Notes under the pieces: model-generated | The model's database searches: none | The model's input: only the letters and a program-made list of their open reading frames with translations | Told to the model about the DNA's origin: nothing | Translations under genes and position numbers: made by a program | Assembly (NCBI GenBank): GCA_963555705.1 | Contig: OY743180.1 | Coordinates: 39,650,129-39,714,128 of the forward strand | Source: Ligustrum vulgare | Taxonomy: Eukaryota > Streptophyta > Magnoliopsida > Lamiales > Oleaceae | Direction: 5' to 3' | DNA: 64,000 nucleotides | Part shown: positions 1-13,248 of the stretch, piece after piece | Numbering within the stretch: position 1 is the first letter of the stretch | Layout: every line of letters starts with the position of its first letter

Positions 1-1077
1 ACAGAAAACTTATAAAAAATAAAAATGATAACAATAGTGCTTCCAAAAGAATACATACAACAATTATGAAAAGTAGGTACATGAAACAAAAGACGTACTA
101 CATGCATTGATTAAGCCCCATGTACTTGTTTGGGAGAATTAAATACTTGACATCTATTAGTCTAGATTATTTGAGGTTGAAGCAATCAAATTAAAGGAGA
201 ATCCTTGTTTGTTGAGATGTTGACTTGAAACTAGTGAGATCTATCCAAATTAGAGAGGATAAGGATTAGTATATACGTTCAGCCTTAGATTATACATTCG
301 AACAATGGTTAAAAGAAAATGTTTGAGGTGTGTGTATCGTACTAATGAAGAAATTATAAATTTGACCATAGATGATGGAGAATCGAAGCAATTTGTGAAT
401 TTATAATGTTTTACTTAATTCTTCACACACACATCAATTTACATTGGATAAGTTAGAAGTTGATTCTTTATATTATAATTTTGAAGTTGTTCATTGATTT
501 GTTATAACGTTTCAATCTCGAGATAAACAACAGATTGTCTAACTAAAATTTGTTGCATGGATATTTGTTGAGATATATTATGGTTTTGTTTGAGAACAAA
601 TAATTTTTTTAAGCTTGAGAGTGTTTCATAAGTGCAATTTATACACCTATCTAGGCCTTTAAATATAGACATTTAGGAGTTCATTTGATTAATTATGGCC
701 TAATCCCGTGTATATATTTTGTTAGGTGAAAACCAATATTTGAAAACTAAATTGGAAGAAATAAATAAAATGGAAAAAAAAAGGGAGGGGAGACCCAAAC
801 TTCGAGGATCAAATTTCAAATATCTAATAGTTAATTCAAACCACAATAACATAAACATAGGATCAATTGAATGCAAATAGATGTCAAATTAATGAAGAAT
901 TGAAATATAGTGGTGGTTGCTCAGAGAATTAACCATGCATGCCCATGGTATAAATTCCTTGCGTGTAAGCAAGGCACGCTTCTAGGAAATCCCAAGAATA
1001 TTTTAGTCCTTCCATTCGAATGCAATGCTATGGCCTATGTGTTACATGGCCCAATTTTGGAAAAAAATCTTACTGAT
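1..1077. other. AT-rich intergenic DNA
   Basis: No gene, RNA or element boundary can be supported here. The sequence is AT-rich with frequent stops in all frames. A 68-codon open frame at 910-1116 has no recognisable motif and runs into the start of the candidate element at 1078. Confidence 0.6.
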
Positions 1078-2192
1078 CGTTCTCTTTGTGTTTTGATTTT
1101 GAATTTTGAGTTTTGAATTTTGATTGTTTATTTTGGGATTGTTGAAAACACGTTCTCTTTGTGATTTTGGAAAACTGTTTTCAAAAATTGAAAATTGAAA
1201 AATGCATTTACTTTGTAATTTTTTGATATATTTATTTTGTGATATTTTATATGTAAAAAATGGTTGATTTGTTGAATTACATTAATTTTAATGTTAATAA
1301 ATCAGTTAATTCTCTATATCAATAAATTCATCATTAATATTGTTTCAGCTAAACAAAAATTTAACCTCATACCAACAACATCTTAACATGAATCTATATA
1401 TAATGACAAAATAACATAAGAACTTCAAGTGAATGAAGTGTCTCACATTTACAATAAAATAATAAAAAAAAAAAAATTAAAAAAAAGAAAATCTTAACAT
1501 GGATCTAATAATATTAGAACTTCACTTTTACAAAATAAAAAATCAAATAAAAATAATTACAAAAAAAAAAAAAGAAAAAAAAATCTTAAAATGGATCTAT
1601 ATATAATGACAAAATAATATAAGAACTTCAAGTGAATGAAGTATCTCACTTTTACAAAAAAAAATAATAATAAATTTTTTTTTAACATGGATCTATATAT
1701 AATAACAAAATAATATAAGAATTTCAAGTGAAGGAAGTGTCTCACTTTTAAAAAAAATAAAAAAAATAAAATAATTTACAAAAAAAAAATCTTAACATGG
1801 ATCTATATATAATGACAAAATAATATAAGAACTTCAAGTGAAGGAAGTGTCTCACATTTTAAAAAATAATAATAATAAAAAAAAAATTACAAAAAAAAAA
1901 AATCTTAATATGTATCTATATATAATGACAAAATAATATAAGAACTTCAAGTGAAGGAAGTATCTCACATTTACAAAAAAAGGAAAAATAAATAAAAATA
2001 AAAATAAATTCAAAACGAGTGTTTTGGAATTTTTAACACAAAAATCCAAAACGCTTTAAACTCGTTTTGAGTTTTCTTTATATTTTTTTTGGTGTTTTGG
2101 AAAACACGTTTCTGAAAATGAGTAAAGTGAACGCGTTTTCGATATTTTCAAAAATCGAAAAGTCAAAACGGGCTGAAAATAACAAAGAGAAC
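1078..2192. mobile_element. Candidate non-autonomous TIR element
   Basis: The left end reads CGTTCTCTTTGTG and the right end carries its inverted copy (AACAAAGAGAACG, about 2181-2193). Both ends continue inward with a similar gene-free pattern of TTTTGGAAAAC and TTTTCAAAAAT blocks in inverted orientation. The interior is filled by a minisatellite (1377-1990) and has no coding sequence, so any movement would need a transposase supplied elsewhere. I could not find a convincing target duplication, so the superfamily is open. An alternative is a simple inverted repeat that trapped a satellite. Confidence 0.4.
1377..1990. repeat. Minisatellite, about 6 units of 95-112 bp
   Basis: Each unit holds CTTAACATGGATCTATATAT, then AATGACAAAATAATATAAGAA, then CTTCAAGTGAAGGAAGT and a run of A with scattered T. 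Units start near 1383, 1495, 1585, 1680, 1792 and 1905. Unit length varies mainly through the A-rich spacer, and the second unit is internally shortened. The array gives short minus-strand open frames that are repeat artefacts, not genes. Confidence 0.8.
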
Positions 2193-2800
2193 GGCCTACA
2201 CTTTCATTTTTGGCTAGAATTCCTTTTAGAAACCAATTGATATGTGATTTTGACTTAAACTTCAACCACTATATATAAAAACAATAGGTAGAAATTGAAG
2301 GAATCTCTCTCTAGCCTCTTAATTCACATCTGTATCACAAAATTCATCAAGACCAAGGGGCCAATTCACATCATTTTGAAAGATCAGATCAATCTAACAA
2401 AAAATTGAAGGCAAATTACTTTAAGATCTTGAAGAACTAAAACTTTGAATAAATCAATATTTCTTGGATCAATTGGTGTTTCAAGTGACACTCTTTTATA
2501 TTTCTTCCTGTAATTATATTAGAATAATGCTAGGATAAGTTACTTTTGTATTGAATTATGAAATCTTTAATTTTTATTTTTTAATGCAAAAAGTAGTAGT
2601 GTATTTTTGAGTTTCTTGATTAATCTTGCATCCTTTTCCGCTATTTAATTATTTGGCTACCAATTAGATAATTAGTTACTTGTTATAGTATTAAAATGTT
2701 CACAATAAGTTAAAACTCTACAACGTTAACTCGCAGGAAATAGATGCTAGAGATAACATGCATGGTATTGATAATTCTGTAATTGAATACACTACTTTGC
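2193..2800. other. AT-rich intergenic DNA
   Basis: No gene or element is visible between the candidate TIR element and the target duplication of the first solo LTR. Confidence 0.6.
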
Positions 2801-2805
2801 ATATG

Positions 2806-5800
2806 TGATAAGTGTATTTTATACACTTATTTATATGTCGAAATTAGGATATTATATTGTTTTTCGTGAATAAATTTTATTTCGTTTGTGTTTATTTTCA
2901 TTATTTTATATTTTTATCCCAAAATCAAGAAAAATGAGGAATTGAAGTAATTACACAACAATTGGATGATAATTGGTGCAAAATCATACAATTTGAAAGT
3001 TGGTGAAATTATTCAAGAATCAAAGTGGAGCTTAATAGAAGACATGCTAAAATTCAAGGACTAACTTGTCTTATGTTGAAGAATTGAGGCTAAAATCATT
3101 AATAGTGAATTAATGCAAATTGTAATCTAATTGGGCTTTATTGGATTATTATATGTATTGGACTCCTACTTTTAACAAAGGGCTCTTCGCAAAAATATCC
3201 TACTTTTAGGGATCAAACTGAAATTTACTTACATTTTATAAAACTTGAAAATAACTTATAATAAAATTGAAAAATACTTATGATACTTTTTAAATATGTT
3301 AGTATCACAGTATGATACTTATGATTATGTTGGTATATCACGTTATGATACTTATGATATTTTTCAATTTTTTTTAGTATCACAATATGATACATATGAT
3401 ATTTTTTTCAATTTTTTTTTAGTATCACAGTGCGATACTTATAATACTTTTCAATTTTTTCTAGTATCTCAATGTGATACTTATGATACTTTTTCAATTT
3501 TTTCTAATATCACAATGTAATACTTATGATACTTTTCAAGTTTTTCTAGTATTACAATTTGATACTTTACAATTTTTTTGATACTTTATCTCTGATATAA
3601 AATCAAACATTTTTCATACACTATTCAAACTCAAAAGACAACTTCCAACAAACAATGCACCCAAATCGATAAAGCATCTTCCATGCTTTTGCAGAGAATA
3701 TTGGACCAAACCAAGCCATTAATTATCAAACCAGCCATTACTTACCCTCATTTGCTTCTTCCCATCTCCTCTTCCTCATCAGTCAAGGCATTCAAGAACC
3801 AGATCAGGAGGAGCAATAGAAATAATCCAGCGAGATCAAAGACACTGGAGATAAAGGAGGCGGCGCCTCCCAGGAATAAGGAAGAAAACGCCTGTCTTTC
3901 TTCCACAGATTCAATTGCGAATTTCTACCCCCAGGCCCCAACGTACATCTCACCACTACACACAGTCATCATACTCCAGCTCATTTACCACACGGAATCC
4001 CCAGCTCACCGAATCCCACAATTACTGTGCCCAGGCCACTGCTAGACCGAGCTGCTGCCTCCTTCGATCTCAAGCAAGCTTTCAGTTCGTGGTTACCATT
4101 CACACGATTTTAGCGACAGTTGGGTTTTCTTCTTAGTTTTGAATGCTTATTCTTCGATGCCCAGCCTAAAGTTTGCTTGGTTTTGGGATTTTACTGAACT
4201 TCAAGTTCAAATTCTACTGGGCATCTCACAATTCGACAACTGCAGTTTCGGACCCATTGTTGGATCGTTTTTCTTCATTATTCAGCTTTGCAGGTCAATT
4301 ATTTGAGTCTTGGGTCACTTTAATTTCTGCTTTTGTGAATATTTGAGGCTGGGTTAACGGATTGTTTGGTTGGTATAGCCTTGTGGTTTAGTTTTGCTAT
4401 GAAGTTGTCGGTGATCACAGTGGTTGATGCAGGTGGTAGAGGTGGTGAGTTGGTGGTTGTTCGGTGGTGCAGTGGTGTTGGTGGTTTTAGGCTGAAGGGG
4501 ATGGTGATGGTTCAATGGTGTTGTGGTGGTGGTTCGTGGTGGTTGATGCGGGCGGCGGCGGTGGGGAGTTGTGGTTGTGCGGTGGTAGGCTCAGGGAAGA
4601 AGATGGTCGACAACATGTACGTATTTTTCATTATTATTTTTTTTTTTTGTTGTAGTAAATTTCAGTTTTGTTATTTTAAAGTAGTAATTTGTGTAATTAA
4701 CCCTTTAACAAAAGACTAGGCTCGGCTGATTCCTATTATAAGAGATATATATACACAGCAACCTAGAAAAGGTCAGCCGTGAGAGAAAAGAGAGAGAGCC
4801 GTGGGGAATTAGCGAGGCAGCCGTGGGAAGATTCAGTGACTAATTGGAAGAGGTCGACTGGGGTTGAATTGAGGGAGAAAAAGTGGCCTACTGGAGAATA
4901 GATATACACAAGAACAAGTCATATTGTTTGACTTGGCTGTTTGATATAGTGGACAAGAAGTGAGGTTTTGCAGAATATATAATTCAAAAGGTCTCGTTAA
5001 CAAGGGCAGTCGGGGAGCTTTTCTGGGAAAAAGGATAGGCACTACTTGGAGGAAACAAAATATATACACAATTGGATTGAGTTGCTAGAGAGACAAAGAA
5101 CACGGTTGAGAAAATAAAAGCCAGTGCAGGACTGGTGATAAAATGAGAAGATGCTAATTCTTGAACTCTTCAAACTCCAAGTTTCGTTCGCATTATTTAT
5201 TGCTTTTTATTTCAAGAACATGCATAACTGAATTTTATAATTGGGATTGACGATGTAGATTTAATGCTTTTAGTTTGATTTTATTTCTCAACTTGGTACT
5301 TTATTTTTATGTATTGATTTTATTATTGCTCTTAATGTTTGAGTTGCTTGATCATCAATTCATGATTTAATGGTTGTTTTCATAATCCGAGAGGTGAATT
5401 AACAATTAGATCACGTAATAAAATTCAGCAATTTCAATAAAAAGATAGAGATATGAATTTGTGGTTGCTTGTGGTCACTTATGAATTCCTAGGAAATTTA
5501 ATACATTTAACTAATGAGAACTCTGATCCGTTGCAGAGATACATGGTTGACTTAGTTAAATAGGCCTAATTTGAACTCTAGAGAGGTAAATTAGATATAT
5601 GCGTGAATTCGACTAATACAATTTTAGAAAACAACTTGAGATGAGAAATTGAGCTAGAACATTACTTCGAAATTGTCAGTCCCGATATTCATTGAACTGT
5701 TCGAAAACCCATCATTTTATTTTGCTTTCGTTAGTCGTTTTAGTTTAATTTTCTATTTTCATTTTAATTGCATTGTTTATTTCTTTTATTTTCAATTATT

Positions 5801-5982
5801 TGTCGTTTTAGGATTATTTGCAATTTATTTTATTAGTTAATTTTTATTTTAGTCTAGGAATTTTAGAATCGAAGTAAATTTATAACGCATAAATAGTCCT
5901 CTTGGGATCGACAACACGGATTCAAAAGTTCATTTTTACTATTTGTTAGCGATATCGTGCACTTGCGATATTCACACCAACA
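2806..5982 (+). mobile_element. Solo LTR 1 (about 3.2 kb), 5-bp target duplication
   Basis: It starts TGATAAGTGTATTTTATACA and ends GATATTCACACCAACA, so it has TG...CA ends. It is flanked by ATATG at 2801-2805 and 5983-5987, a perfect 5-bp target duplication with no internal retrotransposon domain between. That is the signature of a solo LTR left by LTR-LTR recombination. The sequence is homologous over both ends to the unit at 6005-8942, and its first part to 32439-32960. The 3 kb length and the GATCGACAAC...GCACTTGCGAT 3' region suggest a large Ty3/gypsy family of Tat/Athila type; this family call is inference. Confidence 0.85.
3296..3600. repeat. Tandem repeat inside solo LTR 1
   Basis: About six degenerate units of 42-45 bp, each with AGTATCACAATATGATACTT, then ATGATACTTTTTCAATTTTT. 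Units begin near 3301, 3376, 3421, 3463, 3507 and 3547. The array is absent from solo LTR 2, so it expanded, or was lost, after the two copies diverged. The 74-codon frame across it is a repeat artefact. Confidence 0.75.
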
Positions 5983-6409
5983 ATATGTATTCGGACGAGG
6001 AATATGATAAGTGTATTTTATACACTTATTTATTGGTCAAAATTAGGATATTATATTGTTTTTCTTGAATAAATTCTACCTAATTGTTATTATTTTTTTA
6101 TTATTTCAAGTTTTATCCAAAAAGTCGAGAAGATGAAAGAATTGAAGCAAATTCATGCCAATTGAAAATCAAAGTGGAGCAAAAATAGAAAGAGTCAAGA
6201 ATTCAATGGCTTAATTGCACAATTGAAGAGACTCAAAGACCTACTTGTCTTATGTTTATGAAGTGAGGCCTTGAAATTAAATTGATTATTCCTCATAAGT
6301 AAAGTAGTTTAGTTGGGTTTAAAATCAAAGGAAATAAAATTGGAATAAATAAAGACTCCTTTGTGCCCAAGAAGAGTGGTTGTAGTCGGCGGATTGAATT
6401 CAAAAGGTT

Positions 6410-6760
6410 TTATTCCCGTTACGGAGATGGAGACGAGGTCCCCGATCCATCCCCACTTCATTTATAATTTAAAAATTAAAAATTAGTAAAAATTTAAAAA
6501 TTCAATATATTTTAAAAAATTATATATTCTTTTAAACTAAGTTGGATAATTCCAACCTATATTACTAACTTAAAGGCATAAGATAATATGTTTTAGGTTT
6601 TTTTTTTTTTTTTTTTTTTAAAAAAAAGTTGATCCAAAAAAAAATTAATAACGGGAAACTTTTAATCCCCAATCCCGCCCCGCATGTAACGGAGATGGGA
6701 ATGAGATCCCCGACCCATACTCGTTCCATTGCAATCACTATTCGGCTGCTACAATAAAAA
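6410..6760. repeat. GC-richer direct repeat inside solo LTR 2
   Basis: The phrase GTTACGGAGATGGAGACGAG, followed by GTCCCCGATCCAT, at about 6418 recurs as GTAACGGAGATGGGAATGAG plus ATCCCCGACCCAT near 6686. About 230 bp of A/T-rich filler, including a T17 run, separates the copies. It is out of character with the surrounding LTR and may be a small insertion. I could not define its ends. Confidence 0.4.
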
Positions 6761-6875
6761 AATGGGAGAGGTTGGCAGCCAATGGAGGAGCTTTCTTGAA
6801 GGATATACACGGTTGGAATTAAAATAGAGGAGACAAGAATTGAGGTTACAGAGAAGGCTGGTTATATACCAATAT

Positions 6876-7898
6876 CAGTATCGGCCCTGGGGGGAGGCTA
6901 CTAAGGCAAGTGCCTTGGGCCACCAATTTTTTAGGGCCTCCAAAAAAGTAAAAAAAAAAAAAAAAAAAAGTAAAAATAAAAATAAAAATAAAAAATAAAA
7001 AAAAATTAGGCCACTGATGTATGTCGCAATGCACCAAAATAATAAATAATTCCTTACTCGCTAAATATTAATTTATATTGTAGTAGCGAGAGTAAGACTA
7101 ATTTTAGTTGTTTGATCAATTAAAATGGAATGGGGGGTTTGTTATTTGAAATTGCTTGAATAAAAAAATATGCATAAAATAAATAATTAAATATGACTAG
7201 AGAAATAATATGAGAAGAAATCTTGTTCTCGGGTTCGGTTATGCCCTTAATTAATATTATATTTTTCCTTGTAACGTGTTTCTATTCCTAGTTCAATTAT
7301 CAATCATAAATAATCAACAAGCTCTGATTATCTAAATTCTTCCTTATGTGTATTGATTTAAAACAAGCTCTTCGAACCAATTCTATTTACGGACAATCCT
7401 AAACAAACTCTTAGAATTTAATGCACGACTAGTATGAAATTCTAGAAGAATAGATTGAATTGGATCGTTAATTACACAAACTCGAATTAATCAATCAAAG
7501 TTGAATTATTACTAAACCTGCACGAGATTTATTTGCTACTAAAGTAAAGATTCATTGACAATAGCGTGAAGGTTTCATCTCTTCTCTCTTTTCTTTTTTT
7601 ATTTTTTCATGGGCAGTTATTATTTTTAACTGGGTACGTGTGTAACATGTCCCTCAATTTGTTGACAAGAATCCTTAGCCAGACACATGTAATCTATATT
7701 GATAAATTTTAATATTCATTTAAATATGTATAAGTTTTGTTAAGTTTTATTCAATTATATCTTATATTCTAGTGAAACATGTCCCATTATTTTTAAGGAT
7801 TGCTACGTAACACATTTATCAAAAAAAAAAAAAAAAAAATTTAAGGGCCTCAAATTAATAAGTCGTCTTGGGTCTCTGTATTCTCAGGGCCGGCCCTG
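6876..7898. mobile_element. Non-autonomous hAT element, 8-bp target duplication
   Basis: The right end is the palindromic CAGGGCCGGCCCTG (7885-7898). The left end is CAGTATCGGCCCTG (6876-6889), a mutated version of it. Subterminal GGGCCTC and GGGCCACC motifs follow on both sides. The 8-bp duplication ACCAATAT at 6868-6875 and 7899-7906 is perfect, as expected for hAT transposons. The 1,023-bp interior is AT-rich with poly-A tracts and no transposase frame, so it would depend on an enzyme encoded elsewhere. It interrupts solo LTR 2 and is therefore the younger insertion. Confidence 0.88.
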
Positions 7899-8947
7899 AC
7901 CAATATATATACACAAAGAGGCTGCTGGGAATATATACATATACGGCTGAACTTGGGGAAGGAGAAAAAGAAGTGGGTGGCTGCAATTGAAGTGGACGGC
8001 TGGGTTATATTTTGGAAGAATAAAATAGGTGGTCGGCTGATTTGGTAGAAGAGAAACTCGGCTGGGCTGATTTTGGGTTGTGCGAAACAATGCTAATTCT
8101 TCGACTTTTTCAACTCGATTTTATTTTCATTATTATTTATTGTTTTTTCTTTCAAGAACATGAGTAGATAAATTTAATATTGGAATTGATGATGAAGATT
8201 TAATATTTTTAATTTTAATTTCAATTCTCAAGTTGAGGATTTTATTGTTTTCATGTAATTGATTTTACTATGTTGTTAATGCTTGAATTAATTGACCACT
8301 AATTCATGATTTAATGTTTGTTTTCATAATTCGAGATGTGAGTTAACAATTAGATCATGTAGTAAAACTCGACAATTTCAACAAAAAGATAGATATATGA
8401 ATTTGTGGTTACTTGTGATCATTTATAAATTCGTAGGTAATTTAATGCATTTAGCTAAAGAGAAATCAGATCCGTTGTAGAGATACATAGTTGACTTAGT
8501 TAAATAGGCCTAATTTGAACTCGAGAGAGGTTAATTAGATACATGTGTGAATTCGATCAAATACAATTTTAGAAAACAACTTAAAATGCGAAATTAAGCT
8601 AGAATATTATTTCGAAATCATTAGTCCAAATAGTTCTTTATTGTTAAGAAAACTCATCGTTCAATTTCTCACTTTTATAGTTTAATTTAGTTGCTTTTAG
8701 TTTAATTTTCTATTTCTTAGTTATTGGAATTATTAGCTTTATTAATCTCTCAATTTTATTGTCGTTTTTTTATTTTCTTGCAATTTTATTTTCTTAATTA
8801 TTTTTTGCTTTTGTCTAGGAATTTTAGAATTAAAATAAATTTATATCGAATAAATAGTCTTTGTGGGATCGACAACTCGGACTTAAAAGTTCACTTTTAT
8901 TACTTGTTAACGATATCGTGCACTTGCGATTTCACACCAAAAGAATA

Positions 8948-9798
8948 CAATCAGGTCATACGTAGAACATGTTTAACTAATCTTGGGAGATATAATTATA
9001 TATGATTGAATTATCGTTTTTTTAAGAACAATTAAATAACACCAATTTATATAGGATGGGAATTGGAAATAAGATAGAAAAATTTTGATTCTTAAATCCG
9101 GTCCAATTGTTCACATAATTAGTAAAATTCATCTTAGATAATTAGTAGATGACTTTAGATAAAAACAATACAACTTCTTTTGTGTTACATATTCGAATTT
9201 TATTGCAAATTGATTTAATTCAATTCAAGACTTATTCTATGTGGAGGTCATATTCTATCTTATCACATTTATTACTTGTCATGATCTCGTACGCTTGCAT
9301 TGTCACACGAATACATGTAACGAGAAAACAAATAGACTACACTCTTCATAAATAATATATATTGTACTCACAGTCTCTTAATGGGGTAATAAAATTTTAT
9401 TTGTTTTTGCTCATATTGTATCTCATATTTTTTATTAATAATATAACTAAGTTTAATGGAAAGTAAGATTCATTACGATTAGTTTTCGAAATCTCATCTT
9501 GATATTTCATCAATGTCATCAGATTATGTATACAACATGATCACTTTGTCTCATCTCAACATATCTCAAAATTTTCTGATGAGATTGCTCGTGTTAATGA
9601 TTATTCTAAATCATTATTAAATAATCATATTACACATAAGCTTAAAATTCTTCATTTAAGGGCATAACAAAACTAACTCAATAGTTCTTTGATATACAAA
9701 GTATAATATTTTACATAATTCTAGAGATTCTATTTTATCAACAAGTATATTTCTAAACATCTTCATAGTGTAACGTGCGTAGATACATAGGAAAGACA
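8948..9798. other. AT-rich intergenic DNA
   Basis: Nothing recognisable. Short open frames here lack any motif and have the composition of surrounding DNA. Confidence 0.6.
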
Positions 9799-10321
9799 AT
9801 TTCTGTAGCGCCCCAAATTCAATTCCAATTTTTATTCTTTTATTTACTTTCCTGCCATATTTTGATTTTTCAAACGAATAAAATAATATTTTATCCACCT
9901 GCTCTAAATATAAATTTGAACTTTTATTTTTAAAGTATAACTTGACATTATTAAAAATAAGTATTTTTTGTGAAATATCATTCGTAATTTAATTTAGAAG
10001 AAAAAAATAAACTAACTATAATATAAAAAATTTATAGTTAGTAGTTGATATAAAATATCTGTTTAAAACAGTGAACAAAGAGCGGACTATTAGCCCAAGA
10101 ATGACTAACCAAGATGGTGGTGAATTGGTTTATAAAACTTTTTCGATAAATAATCTCAAACTTAGAACCAATTGGTACAAGTATAAACACTTAGTATTGG
10201 AAGAGATGCAAAGTGACTTAACGATTAATGTAGAGTGCTATAAAGATATAAACTTAATTGATAAAGCAAGTGTAACACTTAGAGATAGTATTGCACAATA
10301 TAGATTGATAGAATAGAGAAG

Positions 10322-10800
10322 TGCAATGTAAGTAAAACGGATAAGAGGATGCAAACGATATTTAAGGAGGTTCAATCAAACAACTTGATCTACGTCCTCC
10401 ATTATCAAGCACTACGTCAAGAGTAAGGCAAAATCCACTATAATGATAACTTACAACAAGGAGTATCAAACCCTTAGGTGGCTTGCAACAAGGAGCACAT
10501 ATCCGAAGTGCAATGTAAGTAAGTAAAATGGATAAGAGAATGCAAACGATATTTAAGGAGGTTCAAACAAACAACTTGATCTACGTCCTCCGCTATCAAG
10601 CTCTACGTCAAGAGTAAGGCAAAACCCACTATAATGATAACTTACAACAAGGAGTACTAAATCCTTAGGTGACTTGCAACAAGGAGCACATATCCTTAAG
10701 TGACTTACAACAAGGAGCACTTAACCTTAGGTGACTTACAACCAGGAGTCACTATCCTTAAGTGACTTATAACAAGGATCACTTATCCTTAACAACAATC
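10322..10800. repeat. 187-bp direct duplication plus short tandem units
   Basis: The 187 bp starting GTGCAATGTAAGTAA at 10321 are repeated at 10508, almost without change, including the phrase ACAACTTGATCTACGTCCTC. Downstream the array continues as about 28-bp units of CTTACAACAAGGAGCACTTA with CCTTAAGTGA. The duplication begins exactly at the LTR end, suggesting slippage or unequal exchange at the terminus. Confidence 0.75.
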
Positions 10801-11980
10801 GAGTTTCCATAATGCTCTTGAAACCACCAAATATAATGAATTGAATTACAATTGAAATAACTCTCTTGACAAATGATATACTCAAATTAAGTCTCAAAAG
10901 AGTTAGGCTAACACTTCAATAGATAGCAATGAATTAAGCTCGAGTGGAAAAACTTTGATGCAAATGATAATGAGAAGTTCAATACAATCAAACAAAGTTT
11001 TTCAAAGAATATAATCTCTTGTTAAATGATTGAATCAAGTTAAGTACCAAGAGATGTCACACTTAAATAATCAACAAGAAGTTAAGCTCAAAGTATTTAG
11101 GTAATGGAACTTTGATGAATCAAATGATAATGAAAAGTAAAGTACAAATAATCAAAGTTCTTCAATTGAAACTCTCTCTTTAAAAAATTAAAACAAGTTT
11201 AGAACAAAGAGCGACTTACACTTCAATTCCAATATAGTGTGAAGATGTTGAAGAAGTTTAAACAATATAAAACGAAGAACTTCACACTTCTTCAGAAAAC
11301 TTTGATGAATTTGATAAAACAAAGTTTAGATCAATAAAAGTTTTTTTAATAAAGATAAATGAATCTAAATCAAGTAAAAATAATGAATTTTTCAAAAGAA
11401 AGCTTTCTTAAAATCTCTTCTTAAGTTGTTCAAAATGAATGCAAGAGAAAATGTTATTTATAGAGCAAGTTTCACACATAGTGACTTTTGTGGTCGACCT
11501 CTTCCTCCATGCGGTCGACCTCGAAATAGCCGTTGGAGTTCAAAAATAGGCAGTGCCGTCGACTTGACATTTCTTGGGGTCGACCTCAAAGTACGATGTA
11601 GTCGACCTAACTTTTCTTGAGGTCGATCTCACTTGACAGTATTTAAAAAATATGATTTTTCAAATATTTTGATCAAAATTGATTTTGAAAATGATATTTT
11701 AATGACTGAAAATGTTACTATGAAGTGCATTGCCATTTATTGATGCTTTAACATTACATATGATTGAGAAACAATTTGTAAATGCTCAATTCTTCGTAAG
11801 TTTCATTGCTTGGTCTTCATGCTACCATGCTTTATGTCTTGAACATGGCATCTCGTGTTTTTGATCTTTTATCTTCGAGAGATGATTTGTACTTTGAATG
11901 CTTTGAAGATTACATTACATGAAACACTTAAAGCACACTTGTTATAATACAATATAATCTTGTTTATTATGATCAAAACA
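10322..11980 (-). mobile_element. Probable solo LTR inserted in reverse
   Basis: On the minus strand it begins TGTTTTGATCATAATAAACA (from 11980) and ends TACATTGCA (at 10322), giving TG...CA ends. The flanks are AGAAG (10317-10321) and ATAAG (11981-11985), a 5-bp duplication with one mismatch. It contains five copies of a GGTCGACCT-like motif (about 11492-11630) and spaced AAGGAGCACTTAACCTTAGG-type repeats. The LTR style resembles long copia LTRs, but I cannot place the family. No coding region is present. Confidence 0.55.
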
Positions 11981-13248
11981 ATAAGGTTAAGTTAATCATA
12001 GGTCAACACGGACAATGGAAGATAGTCAGGAATAACTATATAAAAATATTTAACTATTTTGAAATCAAATAAAACTACTCAAAAGTAGTTGGGCTTTTTT
12101 CTGGTTTCCTTGGTGAGAGGCTCATGAACCATGGTCAGGTACTAGTACACAATCGTCCCGTCATTTAAGAGATGACACCAACCTCCATTTCATGAATTGG
12201 GACACCTACAATGTAAAACTAAAGAGTTAATGGTCAACAAGAAACATATGCATGATCATGCGCATTAGTTTGGATTCATTTCTCACAATGATCTCCTTCT
12301 CAAACTTCACACTTTCTCGTTATCTCAATTTATTCACATTTCTTAATTGGGCCCAAATCCCTCTACATTGTACCGTATGAGCTCAAATATCAACATAGCC
12401 GATACCATGTGCCTTCCAATGCCTGTGGTCCGTCATCGTCCATCGAGACTCAAGACTCCACAGTTTGTATCCATTGTCGCCCACCGAGACTCAAGATACT
12501 GTACCAGGAATTATATTATATCAATCAGGCCTGACCTATCATATACGGCGGTCGGCGTGCCGATACGCAGTCCCAAGGCCACGAAGAGACCTCCCGACAC
12601 CGCTTGTATACCGGTTTCGGACCGCCAACACCCCATCATCGACTACCCTTAATGACCGTCGGGAGCCTCAAGCGGGTTTATATATCCAGACGCGAAGTAA
12701 AGTATGGTACACTCGTATGTGATTTTACTATCATCCATGTCATTCTCCCTCAATATATCTCCATATACTCTTTATCTCTTTCATTACCATTTATGAAGGA
12801 CTTCTTCTAAATCCACATAATGCACATGTCAATGTCCATGAATGCCAACATATATTTCGTGCACCAAATTTATGTCATATAATCACATAATATGGCATTC
12901 CAATGAATTCATGTGCATTAATAACATGCTATATCATCAATTCATGTCTCGCATGCTTTCACCATATAAATATAATTGCCACATCACGTTCCATGTATAT
13001 TGCACCAACAATATATCTCATATAGTCACATAAGAGTACAAAATAATATTAATACTTTTGTTTTACATTGTTGTTGAATTGTTACTTACCTCACTCCTTG
13101 GCTACATATCTGGAATTCACGACTTTATTCCTCAATATTATCACCACTAATCCACTTGAAGTTGAACTTGATTGATCATCACCCATTGCCTATCAATATA
13201 TAAATTATAATTTAGTCACGTGATACTATATTATATTTCAACTATTAA

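Larger units (their letters stand above)
6005..8942 (+). mobile_element. Solo LTR 2 (about 2.9 kb) of the same family
   Basis: It starts TGATAAGTGTATTTTATACA and ends GATTTCACACCAAAA, the terminal CA having mutated relative to solo LTR 1. GAATA flanks it at 6000-6004 and 8943-8947. Only 17 bp (5988-6004) separate the end of the first copy's duplication from this start, yet each has its own duplication, so these are two independent insertions rather than one element. The 3' third (8090-8942) aligns throughout with 5160-5982. A hAT element (6876-7898) is nested inside. No coding domains are present. Confidence 0.85.

Noticed and set aside
12347..12810. Three overlapping plus-strand frames of 68-101 codons
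   Set aside because: They overlap in three frames inside LTR-type DNA and contain no conserved motif; chance openness due to higher GC.
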